DNA of 64,000 nt, taken from assembly GCA_038322575.1 (NCBI GenBank), contig JBBQGB010000001.1, positions 62,001 to 126,000 on the forward strand, read 5' to 3'. The DNA is from JACMOY01 sp038322575 (GTDB lineage Bacteria; Actinomycetota; Actinomycetes; Actinomycetales; Angustibacteraceae). The notes under the pieces were generated by a model. It had not been told where the DNA came from, did not search any database, and saw only the letters and a list, made by a program, of their open reading frames with translations. Position numbers and translations under genes: made by a program. Position 1 is the first letter of the stretch. The number at the start of each line of letters is the position of its first letter. Shown here piece after piece: positions 42,144 through 51,100 of the stretch.

Positions 42144-42623
42144 GTGGCCCTGCGTCCCAAGGCGAGCGTCGTCCCCTTCGTCGTGCACGGGACGGGCACC
42201 GGTGTCGCCCAGCACCTGGTGGTGCCCGGCTCGCCGCACGCCTTCCGCACCGACGCCTACCCGGCGTTCGGCGGAGCGGACGCCGACCCCAGTCCCCTGC
42301 TGTACCTGCTCGGTTCACTGACGTCGTGCAACCAGGTGACGGCGCAGCTGGTCGCCAAGGACCTCGGCATCACGCTGGGGCGGCTGGCCTTCCAGGTGCA
42401 GGGCGACCTCGACACGGTGGTGATGGTCGACGGCGAGGACGGCAACGCCAACTTCGAGCGGGTGGTGGTCACCGCGACGGTCCAGGCCGACGCCTCGGCC
42501 GAGCAGTTCGCCTCGCTGCGCCGTGAGACCGAACGGCGTTGCCCCGTCTCGCAGATGTTCATCCGCAGCGGGCTGGACTTCTCGTCGGTGTGGACCCAGG
42601 AGCCGCTGGCCGCTGCCGGCTGA
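42144..42623 (+). CDS. OsmC family peroxiredoxin-like protein
   Basis: This 159-residue protein starts at GTG 42144 with GAGGAG (42131-42136) upstream. Seen: a first Cys in LLYLLGSLTSCNQVTAQLVA and a second in ERRCPVSQMFIRSGL, the two active Cys of the OsmC/Ohr superfamily that reduce organic hydroperoxides with a thiol partner. The middle GRLAFQVQGDLDTVVMVDG and ANFERVVVTATVQAD segments fit the same fold. It is more like the OsmC/YhfA branch than Ohr. It is convergent with the STAS gene. Confidence 0.88.
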   Translation: MALRPKASVVPFVVHGTGTGVAQHLVVPGSPHAFRTDAYPAFGGADADPSPLLYLLGSLTSCNQVTAQLVAKDLGITLGRLAFQVQGDLDTVVMVDGEDGNANFERVVVTATVQADASAEQFASLRRETERRCPVSQMFIRSGLDFSSVWTQEPLAAAG

Positions 42624-42636
42624 CCCGCGGCGTCAG
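42620..42636. terminator. Stop-codon dyad between osmC-like gene and STAS gene
   Basis: CTGAC (42620-42624) and GTCAG (42632-42636) form a 5-bp stem with a 7-nt loop holding both stop codons of the convergent genes. Confidence 0.4.
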
Positions 42637-42980
42637 GCTGATGCCCCGCCTGATCGCTGCGGCGGTACGCCCTCGGGTGGCAGGGCCAGGAAGGTCGGTT
42701 CGGTGTGCGTGAGGAGCATCAGCCAGGCGACCGGCCGCGAGGGCGACCGCAGCCACAGCCGCCCGGGGAGCAGGTCCTGCGCCGTCTCCAGTGCCCGCAG
42801 GCCGGCGCAGTCCATGAACGTCACCCGCGACAGGTCCGCGACCACGTCCAGGTGCGCCCCAGCCATCGTGACCAGCCGCTCGATGACGGACGGGCCGGAC
42901 GTCAGGTCGAGGTCACCGACGACGTCGACGAGGGCGTAGTCCCGCGCGGGAAGCCGGAGCGAGGTCTGCGGAGTGCTCAC
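42633..42980 (-). CDS. Stand-alone STAS domain protein with Ser-to-Cys change at the phosphosite
   Basis: This STAS protein of about 115 residues starts at GTG 42980 with AGGGCAGGG before it; an in-frame ATG at 43001 would add seven residues. Seen: DYALVDVVGDLDLTSGPSVIERLV, LDVVADLSRVTFMDCAGLRALET and a helical C-terminus. In anti-sigma factor antagonists the loop reads D-S-x-G-L with a Ser phosphorylated by the anti-sigma kinase; here it is D-C-A-G-L, so control by that Ser is not possible. No kinase or sigma factor gene lies beside it. Its partner is unknown. Confidence 0.83.
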   Translation of the reverse strand: MSTPQTSLRLPARDYALVDVVGDLDLTSGPSVIERLVTMAGAHLDVVADLSRVTFMDCAGLRALETAQDLLPGRLWLRSPSRPVAWLMLLTHTEPTFLALPPEGVPPQRSGGASA

Positions 42981-43237
42981 AGTGCCCTGCCCTTCACACA
43001 TCGACGGGATCGACGCGCTGCCAGGGTCTGGGGCAACACACTTCGGAACGGTTGCCTGCTTCCTCAGGGTAGGACCGCGAAGATCATCCGCGCAATGGAC
43101 AAGTCGGGCCCACAGCGGGCGGTTCGGCGGCGCCGCGGCCTCTGCCAGACTGGACGAGGTTCGGCGTGCGCCGACGCCCCGGACGAGATGTGCGCCGTAC
43201 CCGGCCCGACAAGACGACGCTCCTTGAGGGAGTCGTC

Positions 43238-43498
43238 GTGGGTCAGCTGGTGCAGGTGTGCGGTTCGGTGCTGGTGCTGGTGGCGTTCGCCCTGGCCCAA
43301 CGGGGGGTCCTGGACCACAGGTCAGCTCGGTACCTCGGGCTCAACGTCGCCGGATCGGCGATCCTGGCGGTGCAGGCGCTCGTGCTGCACCAGTGGGGGT
43401 TCCTGCTCCTGGAGGGCATCTGGGCTCTGGTGTCGGCCGTCAGCCTGGTGGGTGCGCTGCGGCGCCCCCCGGCCCCGGCCCGAACCGGTACCGCCTGA
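43238..43498 (+). CDS. CBU_0592-like small membrane protein
   Basis: This 86-residue protein has three hydrophobic segments: LVQVCGSVLVLVAFALAQRG, YLGLNVAGSAILAVQALVLHQ and GFLLLEGIWALVSAVSLVGAL. The N-G-S-L pattern 'LGLNVAGSAILAV' and the 'QWGFLLLEGIWA' turn are typical of the CBU_0592 family, whose role is unknown. GTG 43238 was chosen because GGAG lies 6 nt upstream and membrane character begins there. The 235 bp before it, shared with the divergent STAS gene, show no sure promoter. Confidence 0.82.
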   Translation: MGQLVQVCGSVLVLVAFALAQRGVLDHRSARYLGLNVAGSAILAVQALVLHQWGFLLLEGIWALVSAVSLVGALRRPPAPARTGTA

Positions 43499-43517
43499 CC
43501 GGGCCGCTGCTCAGGCG
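43492..43517. terminator. Stop-codon hairpin between CBU_0592-like gene and hemerythrin gene
   Basis: Perfect 7-bp arms (CGCCTGA at 43492-43498, TCAGGCG at 43511-43517) with a 12-nt loop end exactly in the two stop codons of the convergent genes. Confidence 0.6.
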
Positions 43518-44011
43518 AGGACGGCGTCGATGGTCTTCTTCAGTGCGCTGGGCTGGGCCGGGCTGCGCGGAGCCGTGGGCTTCATCTCGGCCATCTGGGC
43601 GCCGATCTCCTGCAGCTGCTTGCGACCCAGGCCGGCGCGGACCTTGGGGAACCAGTCCTGCTCCTCCTCGTCCATGTGGTGGGTCACGTTCTCGATCAGC
43701 ACCGTGGTCTTGGCCCCGAACCGCTCATCCTCGGGCGACATCAGCGCCAGCTCGGTGACGAGCAGGTCAGCGACGTGGTGCTCCTCGTAGGACTCCAGGA
43801 CGTCGTCCTCGAGCTCGGGCAGCAGCTCCCTCACCCGCGGGTACATGACCTCGTTCTCGAGGTAGGTGTGCACCGTCAGCAGCTCGATCATCCGGGTCAC
43901 GAGCTTGCCGCGGGCCGCGGGCGCGGACGCGCTGGTGGCGGCGAAGGCCTTGAACACCTTGCGCAGCTCGGTGTGGTCGTTCTTCAGCAGGACGATCGCG
44001 TCGGTCGACAC
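43511..44011 (-). CDS. Hemerythrin-like (HHE) domain protein
   Basis: This 166-residue four-helix protein starts at GTG 44011, which follows GAGGAG by 6 nt; upstream residues are not family-like. Iron ligands visible: His13 (NDHTELRKVF), His48 and Glu52 (VHTYLENEVMYPRV), His78/79 (YEEHHVADLL), His111/112 and Glu116 (VTHHMDEEEQDWFP). A di-iron site is thus likely. HHE proteins bind O2 or NO or act in redox stress and iron handling. The C-terminal tail is Pro/Lys-rich. The exact role is unknown. Confidence 0.88.
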   Translation of the reverse strand: MSTDAIVLLKNDHTELRKVFKAFAATSASAPAARGKLVTRMIELLTVHTYLENEVMYPRVRELLPELEDDVLESYEEHHVADLLVTELALMSPEDERFGAKTTVLIENVTHHMDEEEQDWFPKVRAGLGRKQLQEIGAQMAEMKPTAPRSPAQPSALKKTIDAVLA

Positions 44012-44138
44012 AGGGGGCTCCTCGGGTGGTCGGTTGCGGCCGAGCGTAGCCAGCCTCGCGGCGGGGCGCGCTTTGAACTCAGGCGTACCTTTTGCCATGG
44101 TCCTCAACCCTGGGCGCGCGGACCCGGCCATTCGTACA

Positions 44139-44144
44139 TACGAT
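44139..44144 (+). promoter_or_regulatory. -10 element of a leaderless promoter (DUF3072 gene)
   Basis: TACGAT lies 7 nt before the ATG at 44152. Confidence 0.55.
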
Positions 44145-44151
44145 CGAGACC

Positions 44152-44379
44152 ATGACACAGCACCCTGATGACCAGGTCGGCGCCCAGGCGCCGCAGGACG
44201 CGACCAAGCCCGTCAGCGAGTGGGCCACCGGAGACGAGCCGGCCACCGGCCCGCAGCTGAGCTACCTCACCACGTTGGCCCGCGAGGCCGGCCGCGAGGT
44301 GCCCGCCGACCTCACGAAGGCGGATGCCTCGGTGCTGATCGGCGAGCTGCAGGGAGCATCGCCCCGCGTAGCCGAGTGA
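44152..44379 (+). CDS. DUF3072 domain protein
   Basis: This 75-residue protein has the DUF3072 pattern: KPVSEWATGDEPATGPQLSY then LTTLAREAGREVP and LTKADASVLIGEL. The part after DEPAT resembles a short SAP-like helical unit (TGPQLSYLTTLARE, KADASVLIGELQ), which in other proteins binds DNA, but that is only a suggestion. The ATG at 44152 is fixed by TACGAT 7 nt upstream. It stands alone between the hemerythrin and flavoprotein genes. Confidence 0.87.
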   Translation: MTQHPDDQVGAQAPQDATKPVSEWATGDEPATGPQLSYLTTLAREAGREVPADLTKADASVLIGELQGASPRVAE

Positions 44380-44441
44380 GGGGGCAACGCTGAGCGGGGC
44401 GACGTCTTGCTGCGAGTGCCCGGTCCTGGTGCAGTGTCCTC

Positions 44442-45608
44442 GTGCCCGGACCCGGTGAGTACGACCTGATCGTCGTCGGCGCCGGCCCGGCAGGGTCGGC
44501 GGCGGCCATCGCGGCCCTGCGGGCGCGGCCGTCAGCGCGGGTCCTGCTGCTCGACCGGGCACCTCTGGGGCGGGACAAGGTGTGCGGCGACGGGATCGCC
44601 CCGCACGCCGTCGCCGAGCTCGAGGCGCTGGGCGTGACCGGCGTGCTGCCGGACGAGGTCGTCGCGACGGTGCGTCTGTCGGCGCCCGGCGGCGACAGCA
44701 ACGCGGCGGTCACCTCGGAGCCGGGGTACGTGGTGCCCCGAGCCGCGTTCGACGAGCGCCTGGCGAGAGCCGCGATCGAGGCCGGCGCGCAGTTCGCACG
44801 GCACAAGGTGACGGACGTGCAGCAGGACCCCGATGGCGTCGACGTCGACCGGACCTGGCGGGCACCCGTGCTGATCGCGGCCGACGGGAGCAGCTCGCTG
44901 GTGCGCCGCCGCGCCGGCCAACCGCCCAACACCGGTGATGCCATGGCCATCGCGATCCGGGGGTACGCACCCACCCCGGTCGGGGCTGACGACGAGCTCC
45001 AGATCCGTTGGGACAGTCGTCGTTCGGGAGGTCTGTGCTACGCGTGGGCGTTCCCGACCAACGGGGGGACGACGAACGTCGGGTACGGGATGTCGTCAGC
45101 GGCCATCACCGGCGGACGCGCCGAGCTCGTCCGGCGGATGCGCGCCCTGCTACCGGAGTACGACCTGCGCGACGTCAGGCTGACCGGGCACACCTTGCCG
45201 CTGTCGATCTCGCGGCCGGCACCGTCCGTCGGCCGGGTTCTTCTCGTCGGCGACGCCGCCAGTCTCATCAACCCGTTCACGGGCGAGGGCATCTACAGCG
45301 CCATCGCGTCGGGGGCCGTGGCGGGGGCGGCGGCCGTGCGCGACCCGGGGTCCGCGGCGCGCGTCTACCGCACCACCCTCGCTGCGCGGTTCGGACGCCA
45401 GCACCGGCAGATGCGTGCGCTCTACCCGCTGATCAACTCCCGGGTCGCGCTGGACACGGTGATCCGCGCGTGTCAGCGCGAGCCGCACCTGTTCGACCGG
45501 CTGCTGGACGTCGGGCTCGGCGACGCGAGCTTCCGGGCGGCCGACCTCCTGCGTTTCGGGCGTCACCTCGCGGTGCGCCCAGGGCCGGTGCTCGGGCAGC
45601 CCGGGTGA
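44442..45608 (+). CDS. Geranylgeranyl-reductase family flavoprotein
   Basis: This 388-residue FAD enzyme shows the Rossmann FAD loop LIVVGAGPAGSAAAIAAL (residues 7-24), DKVCGDGIAPHAV (family-specific 'K-CGDG' motif), CYAWAFPTNGGTTNVGYGM, and LLVGDAASLINPFTGEGIY. These match geranylgeranyl reductases, which saturate isoprenoid chains of menaquinone, chlorophyll or archaeal lipids; in actinobacteria many members act on menaquinone or have unknown substrates. GTG 44442. Adjacent genes give no clue; dxs is in the same window. Confidence 0.9.
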   Translation: MPGPGEYDLIVVGAGPAGSAAAIAALRARPSARVLLLDRAPLGRDKVCGDGIAPHAVAELEALGVTGVLPDEVVATVRLSAPGGDSNAAVTSEPGYVVPRAAFDERLARAAIEAGAQFARHKVTDVQQDPDGVDVDRTWRAPVLIAADGSSSLVRRRAGQPPNTGDAMAIAIRGYAPTPVGADDELQIRWDSRRSGGLCYAWAFPTNGGTTNVGYGMSSAAITGGRAELVRRMRALLPEYDLRDVRLTGHTLPLSISRPAPSVGRVLLVGDAASLINPFTGEGIYSAIASGAVAGAAAVRDPGSAARVYRTTLAARFGRQHRQMRALYPLINSRVALDTVIRACQREPHLFDRLLDVGLGDASFRAADLLRFGRHLAVRPGPVLGQPG

Positions 45609-45614
45609 CTGCGC

Positions 45615-47354
45615 CTAGCCCGTACGCGGTCGGTCCCTGACGTCCCGTACGGGCACCTGAGGTGCCGTCAGGTGCAGCAGCGCGCGGGCGCGCTCGATGG
45701 CGCTGGGCGTGTCGACGAAGACCAGGTGGTCCTCACGCAGGTGATTGGCGATGCCGAGCGTGGCGAGCACGTGCTCGTGGCCCGGGGCGATCCCCGAGAG
45801 CATGACGGTGATCCCGCGACGCTCGAGCTGGGCGATCGCGTCGCCGAGCACGTGGGCGCCGGTGGCGTCGATGGTGCTGACGCGAGCCATGCGCAGGATG
45901 ACCACCCGCACGTCGGTGATGGTGGTCAGCTCGAGCAGGAACTGGTGGGCGGCGGCGAAGAACAGGGGCCCGTCCAGGCGGTAGGCGACGATGTGCTCGC
46001 TCAGCAGCGCGTGCTCCTCGCTGGTGTGGTCTCCGGGTTCGAGCGGCACGCTCTGCAGCCGGGTGGAGCGCGCGATGGAGCGCAGCGCGAGCACGACGGC
46101 CACGCCGAGCCCGACGGCGACCGCCGTGACCAGGTCGACGGCCACCGTGACGACGAACGTCAGAGCCAGGACGGCGGCGTCCGCCCGGGTCGAGCGGGCC
46201 AGGGCGCGCAGCGAGCTGACCTCGACCATCCGCACGGTGGTGGCCAGCAGGACCCCGGCCAGAGCCGCCAGGGGGATCTTGGAGACCAGGGGTGCGGCGG
46301 TGTAGACGATGACCAGCAGGACGACGGCGTGGATGAGGGCGGCTGCCTTGGATCGGGCGCCGGCTCGGACGTTCACGGCTGTGCGGGCGATCGCAGCGGT
46401 GGCCGGGATCCCGCCGAAGAGCGGCACCACGAGGTTGGCCAACCCCTGGCCGAACAGCTCGCGGTCGGGGTCGTGGGTCTCGTTGACGCTCATGGCGTCG
46501 GCGACGGTGGCGGACAGCAGGCTCTCGAGCGCGGCGAGGGCGGCCACGGCCAAGGCGGCCGGCAGCAGGGCGCGGACGGCGGTCAGGTCGACGAACTGCA
46601 GCGAGGGGCCGGGCAGCCGCGAGGGAAGGTCGCCCAGGGGGGTCAGCCGCAGGGGCGTGGCCTGGGCCAGGGCGGTGGCCGCCGCGATACCCACGAGGGA
46701 GAATGGGACGCCGGGAAGCCGACGGGCGCCCACCAGCATCACCGCCGCCACCCCCAGCGCGACGGCGAGCGGCGCCGGGTTGATGTCGAGGGCGTACCGG
46801 CGAACGGCGTCGGCCGCGACCGCCCAGACCTTCTCCTGGTGACCGGCGGGCACCCCCAGGGCCGCGGGCACCTGCTGCAGGGCGATGACCACGGCGATGC
46901 CCGCGGTGAACCCCTCGATCACCGGCACCGGCAGGTAGCGCACGTACCGACCCAGCCGAGCCACGGCCATGGCGATCAGCACCAGGCCCGCGAGCGCACC
47001 GACCATCAGCACACCGGTGGTCCCGAACTGGGCCACCACCGGGACCAGCACCACGGTCATGGCCCCCGTCGGGCCCGAGACCTGCAGGTTCGACCCGCCG
47101 AAGACCGCCGCGACGGCGCCGGCGACGACGGCGGTGATCAGCCCCGCCTGAGCCCCGACACCCGACGTCGCGCCGAACGCCAGGGCCAGCGGCAGGGCCA
47201 CGATCGCCACCGTCACCCCCGCCACCAGGTCGCGTCGCGGTGAGCGCCGCACCGCGACCCAGTCCGAACGGCGTGGCAGCAGGGGCCCGATCCGCGACAC
47301 GACCGCCCGGGTCATCGCCGTCGCACCGGGCTGCGGTCGTGGCAGGCGCCTCAT
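45615..47354 (-). CDS. SulP family anion transporter with STAS domain
   Basis: This 579-residue transporter has about 11-14 membrane segments: RRDLVAGVTVAIVALPLALA, FGGSNLQVSGPTGAMTVVL, a family signature near PVIEGFTAGIAVVIALQQVPA, and GQGLANLVVPLFGGIPATAAIARTAVNVRAG, then a cytosolic STAS domain with VVILRMARVSTIDATGAHVL. SulP proteins carry sulfate, bicarbonate or carboxylates; the substrate is not readable. The ATG at 47354 overlaps the arsR stop (ATGA), so SulP is translated from the arsR message and probably controlled by that regulator. Confidence 0.92.
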   Translation of the reverse strand: MRRLPRPQPGATAMTRAVVSRIGPLLPRRSDWVAVRRSPRRDLVAGVTVAIVALPLALAFGATSGVGAQAGLITAVVAGAVAAVFGGSNLQVSGPTGAMTVVLVPVVAQFGTTGVLMVGALAGLVLIAMAVARLGRYVRYLPVPVIEGFTAGIAVVIALQQVPAALGVPAGHQEKVWAVAADAVRRYALDINPAPLAVALGVAAVMLVGARRLPGVPFSLVGIAAATALAQATPLRLTPLGDLPSRLPGPSLQFVDLTAVRALLPAALAVAALAALESLLSATVADAMSVNETHDPDRELFGQGLANLVVPLFGGIPATAAIARTAVNVRAGARSKAAALIHAVVLLVIVYTAAPLVSKIPLAALAGVLLATTVRMVEVSSLRALARSTRADAAVLALTFVVTVAVDLVTAVAVGLGVAVVLALRSIARSTRLQSVPLEPGDHTSEEHALLSEHIVAYRLDGPLFFAAAHQFLLELTTITDVRVVILRMARVSTIDATGAHVLGDAIAQLERRGITVMLSGIAPGHEHVLATLGIANHLREDHLVFVDTPSAIERARALLHLTAPQVPVRDVRDRPRTG

Positions 47355-47692
47355 CCGGCCTCGGCTTCGGCTTGCAGCTGGTCCAGCAACGAGCCCTGGT
47401 TCTCGATGATCATGGCCATCAGGATGCGGCGGGCGGCCTTCATCAGCTCCGCCACGTCCGGGGTGCTCAGCGTGTAGACGACGGTGGACCCCTCGCGGGT
47501 CGAGACCACCAGGCCGGCCCGGCGCAGCACAGCCAGCTGCTGGGACAGGTTCGAGGGCTCGATCGAGATCTGCGCCAGCAGCGCTCGCACCGGCAGCGGC
47601 CCTTCCTGGAGCAGCTCGAGGACACGGACGCGCACCGGGTGTCCCATCGTCCGGAACAGGTCCGCCTTGGCCTGGTAGAGCGGCGTCTGCAC
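47351..47692 (-). CDS. ArsR family transcriptional regulator without cysteines
   Basis: This 113-residue winged-helix regulator starts at GTG 47692 with AAAGGA upstream. Seen: LFRTMGHPVRVRVLELLQEG, recognition helix EPSNLSQQLAVLRRAGLV, and the wing STREGSTVVYTLSTPDV. There is no Cys in the whole protein, so it cannot sense metals or persulfides through thiols like ArsR, SmtB-Cys or BigR types. It is coupled to sulP by ATGA. It likely binds the AT-rich region just upstream. Confidence 0.92.
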   Translation of the reverse strand: MQTPLYQAKADLFRTMGHPVRVRVLELLQEGPLPVRALLAQISIEPSNLSQQLAVLRRAGLVVSTREGSTVVYTLSTPDVAELMKAARRILMAMIIENQGSLLDQLQAEAEAG

Positions 47693-47756
47693 GTCAGGGT
47701 CCTTTCACGGTGGGCGACGATCCGCGGCGACCTGCACCGGAGGGCCGTACGTCTTC

Positions 47757-47785
47757 AAGATATGTCAAGTTGATAAAGTCTGCAA
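47757..47785 (-). promoter_or_regulatory. arsR-sulP promoter with AT-rich operator candidate
   Basis: On the minus strand TTGCAG (47780-47785), 17 nt and TATCTT (47757-47762) form a good promoter. The spacer and -10 carry a direct repeat of TCAAG (plus strand 47755-47759 and 47765-47769, 10-11 nt apart) in a markedly AT-rich stretch, a likely ArsR binding site. Confidence 0.6.
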
Positions 47786-47874
47786 GTCATGGTCCCATGG
47801 TCGGACCGCCGGACCACGACGAGGTCACGGTCAGCCGGATCCGCTGACCGAGCCGTGAGCAGAGGACTCCCCCC

Positions 47875-48075
47875 GTGAACGAACGCACGAGGACGCTCGG
47901 CGCCCGCATCTACGCCGGCCTGTTCAGGGTGTACGGCCAGGCCCAGGTCAGCGCCGCCGAGACCCCCACGAGCACCTACCCGGACATCGTCCAGGGGTCG
48001 TTGGCGGACTGGGAGGGCCGCCGCGCGCTCGACGGGACGACCTACCTGGTGCCCAGGACCGGCCCCGACGCGTGA
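47875..48075 (+). CDS. Small hypothetical protein, 66 residues
   Basis: I do not recognise this protein. It starts at GTG 47875 and reads RTRLGARIYAGLFRVYG-like 'RTLGARIYAGLFRVYGQAQ' (amphipathic helix), then TYPDIVQGSLADWEGRRALD and ends TTYLVPRTGPDA. No signal or membrane segment. It diverges from arsR across 182 bp that hold the AT-rich operator candidate, so it could be co-regulated. The coding call rests on codon pattern and a complete frame. Confidence 0.6.
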   Translation: MNERTRTLGARIYAGLFRVYGQAQVSAAETPTSTYPDIVQGSLADWEGRRALDGTTYLVPRTGPDA

Positions 48076-48106
48076 GCGCACGGGGACGGGCGACGACCCG
48101 ACTCGG

Positions 48107-51100
48107 TCAGCGACGCGGTGGCAGCGGCGGGATGGAGCGGTCGGGACGGGTGTCCAGTGCGGGCGCCTGGAGCGGTGGCTGCTCGTTCAACAGCTCGAGG
48201 ACGATGCGCAGCCCCTCGGCGAGCTGCGGGTCCTGGCCGGACACCCACGCCTGCGGCGGGTGGAGCACCTCGACATCGGGGTCGACCCCGTGGTTCTCCA
48301 CGCCCCAGCCGCCCTGGGCGAACCAGAACGAGTAGCGCGGCTGCGTCACCGCCGTACCGTCCACCAGGGTGTAGCGGCCGTCGATGCCGATCACCCCACC
48401 CCAGGTGCGCGTGCCGACGACCGGCCCGAGGGCCATCTCCTTGAACGACTGGTTGACGATGTCCCCGTCGCTGCCGGCGTACTCGTTGGCGATCGAGACC
48501 AGCGGTCCGCGCGGAGCCTCGCTCCACCACAGCTCGTCCGGCGCGTGCCGGACGACGTCGCCGCCGAGGGTCCGGCGCGACAGCCGCTCCAGGACCAGCT
48601 GCGAGACGTGGCCGCCGGCGTTCTCCCGGGTGTCGACGACCAGGCAGTCCCGCGCCAGCTCGGCCCGCAGGTCGCGGTGGAACTCCGCCCAGCCCGACGA
48701 CACCATGTCGGGGATGTGCAGGTAGCCGGCCCGGCCGCCGCTGCGCTCGTGCACCTCGCGCCGCCGGCCGGCGACCCAGTCCTGGTACCGCAGCGGCAGC
48801 TCGTCCGGCAGGGGTAGGACGGCGACCTGGCGCTCCTCGCCGTCCCGCTGCACCGTCAGCTCGACCGGAGTGTCGGCGCGACCGGCGAGCAGCGGGCCGG
48901 GGCCGACGTCGGGCACCGGTCGGCCGTCGACCGCGAGCAGCCGGTCCCCCGCGCGCACGTCGACGGCAGCCCCAGCCAGCGGCGAGCGCGCGCCCGGCAC
49001 GGACGTGTCGGCGGGCAGGACCCGCGTCACCAGCCAGCCCTCGGCGTCCCGCGCGAGGTCGGCGCCCAGGAACGCGGCGGCCCGCCCCGGCGGGGGTGGC
49101 ACGACCGGCGGCCGCTCGTAGGCGTGCGACGCGCCGAGCTCGCCGACCATCTCCCAGAGCAGCTCGGACAGGTCGTCGCGGGTCGCGAGCCGGTCGACGA
49201 CGGGAAGGTAGCGGCGCAGGACCTCGTCCCAGTCGACCCCGCCCATGTCCTCGATCCAGAAGTGGTCGCGCATCAGCCGCCAGGTCTCGAGCACCATCTG
49301 CCGCCACTCGGGCAGCGGTTCGACGACGAACGCGAGCCGCGCCAGGTCGACGTCGACCAGGTCGACCGGCGCCGCCTCCGGCTGCTCGCTCGCCTTGACG
49401 GGGTGGTCCGACGGCCCGATCCGCAGCGCCTCGCCGTCGCGGACGGCGATCCTGGTGCCGTCCCCGGACACCGCGTAGCCGTCCAGCTGCGGGACGACCG
49501 TCAGCTCACGACGCGCCACGAAGTCCCAGCGCCGCAGGGACGGACGCCGCCGGTCGTCGGCGGGCCGGTCCTGGCCCAGCACCCCGGCGATCGGCGTGGC
49601 GAGCCACAGCAGACCGCCCTTGGCGGCCCGCAGCGAGGTGTAGAGCCCGGCGGCACCGGGGACCGGGACGACGCGACCGGCCAGCCCCGCGGCGTCCACC
49701 CTGGTCTCGGGGACGTCGTCCGGCTCGCCGTCGAGGGCCGGCGTGACCGGCCGGCCCTGCACCTGCGGGTCGAACGGCGAGGGGGTGTCGGCGCGAAGCG
49801 GCAGCAGGTAGGGCCGGACGGCGACCGGGAAGGACAGGTCGAAGCCCTGCGCGTCGTACACCGGGTCGAACGTGCGCGCGGACAGGAAGGCCAGGTGCAG
49901 CCCGTCGAGGGTGAAGACCGGCTCGGTGTCGACGAACCGCAGGCCCGTGGCGTCGAGCACCTGTCCCGTCGCCGGTTCGGCGAGCCGGATCTGCCGCAGC
50001 CCGACGGCGCTCGGCGCCGACCAGGCCAGCCAGCGGCTGTCCGGGGAGTACGCGAGACCGCTCGCGTCCGAGACCTCGGTGGCCACGACCGTGACGTCGC
50101 CGCTGTCGAGGGCGACCTGCAGGACGCGGCCGTCATGGGTCGCGACCGCAGCCGCGCTGCCGTCGGGCGCGACCACCAGCTCGAGCACCCGGCCGAGGCG
50201 ACCGGCGGCGAGCCGGCGGGTGCCGCCGCCGGCGTCGACCTCCACCGCGTCGTCGCCGTCGGCGTCGGTGACCCAGACGCCGCCGCGCGGCGTCCCCGGC
50301 AGCACCCGGGGCAGCCGCGTGCGGACGCCCGCGGTCTCGGCCAGCACCCGCACCGGACCGTCCCGGTGGGGCAGGTGCTGCACGCTGCCGCGCAGGCCGA
50401 CCAGGCTGGCCCGGCCCGAGTGGTCGACGGCCAGCTCGAGCAGCTCGAGCCTGGGCTCCACGCGGTGGGCCCGCCGACCGGTGCGCGACCCGGGCAGCGT
50501 CACGGCGAGCCTGCGCGGCTGGCCGGCCGGCGTCAGGTCCTCGACCACGTAGAGCTCGCCGGCACGGGAGTAGACGGCGCGCTCGCTGGTGCCCGACAGG
50601 TCGGCGGCCAGGTCCCGGGCGTACATGCCGGTGTGGTCGCTGTGCCGGCGCAGGTCGCTGCCGTCGGCGGCCACGGAGTAGACGTTCCCGTGGCCCTCGT
50701 GGTCGCTGACGAACAGCAGCCGCTCGCCGACCCACACCGGATCGGCGACCTGCCCGTCGAGGTCGAGGAACCGGGTGAAGCCGCCGCTGCCGTCCGGGTC
50801 GAGCCAGAGCTTGGCCGCGGTCCCCCCGCGGTAGCGCTTCCAGCTCGCCGGCTCGCGGAACACGACCGACTGCAGGACGACGGCGCCTGCGGCAGAGCGG
50901 GCGACGGCGGCCACCGGGCCGTACGGCAGGCGCCGGCCCGGCCCACCGCTCAGCGAGACGGCGTGCGCCCAGGTGCGTGAGCGGTGACCCTCGCCCTGGG
51001 TCGTCGCGGCGACCACCCGGCCCTCGGCGTCCCAGCCCAGCACGCGCGTCTGGGCCGAACCCCACCAGGTGAGCCGGGTCGGTGCGCCGCCGGCCAGGGG

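Noticed and set aside
43050..43072. Stress sigma-factor promoter (G-rich -35 and GGGTAG) before the CBU_0592-like gene
   Set aside because: Spacing is about one base short of the usual range and the start codon is 165 bp away; too weak to list as a feature.
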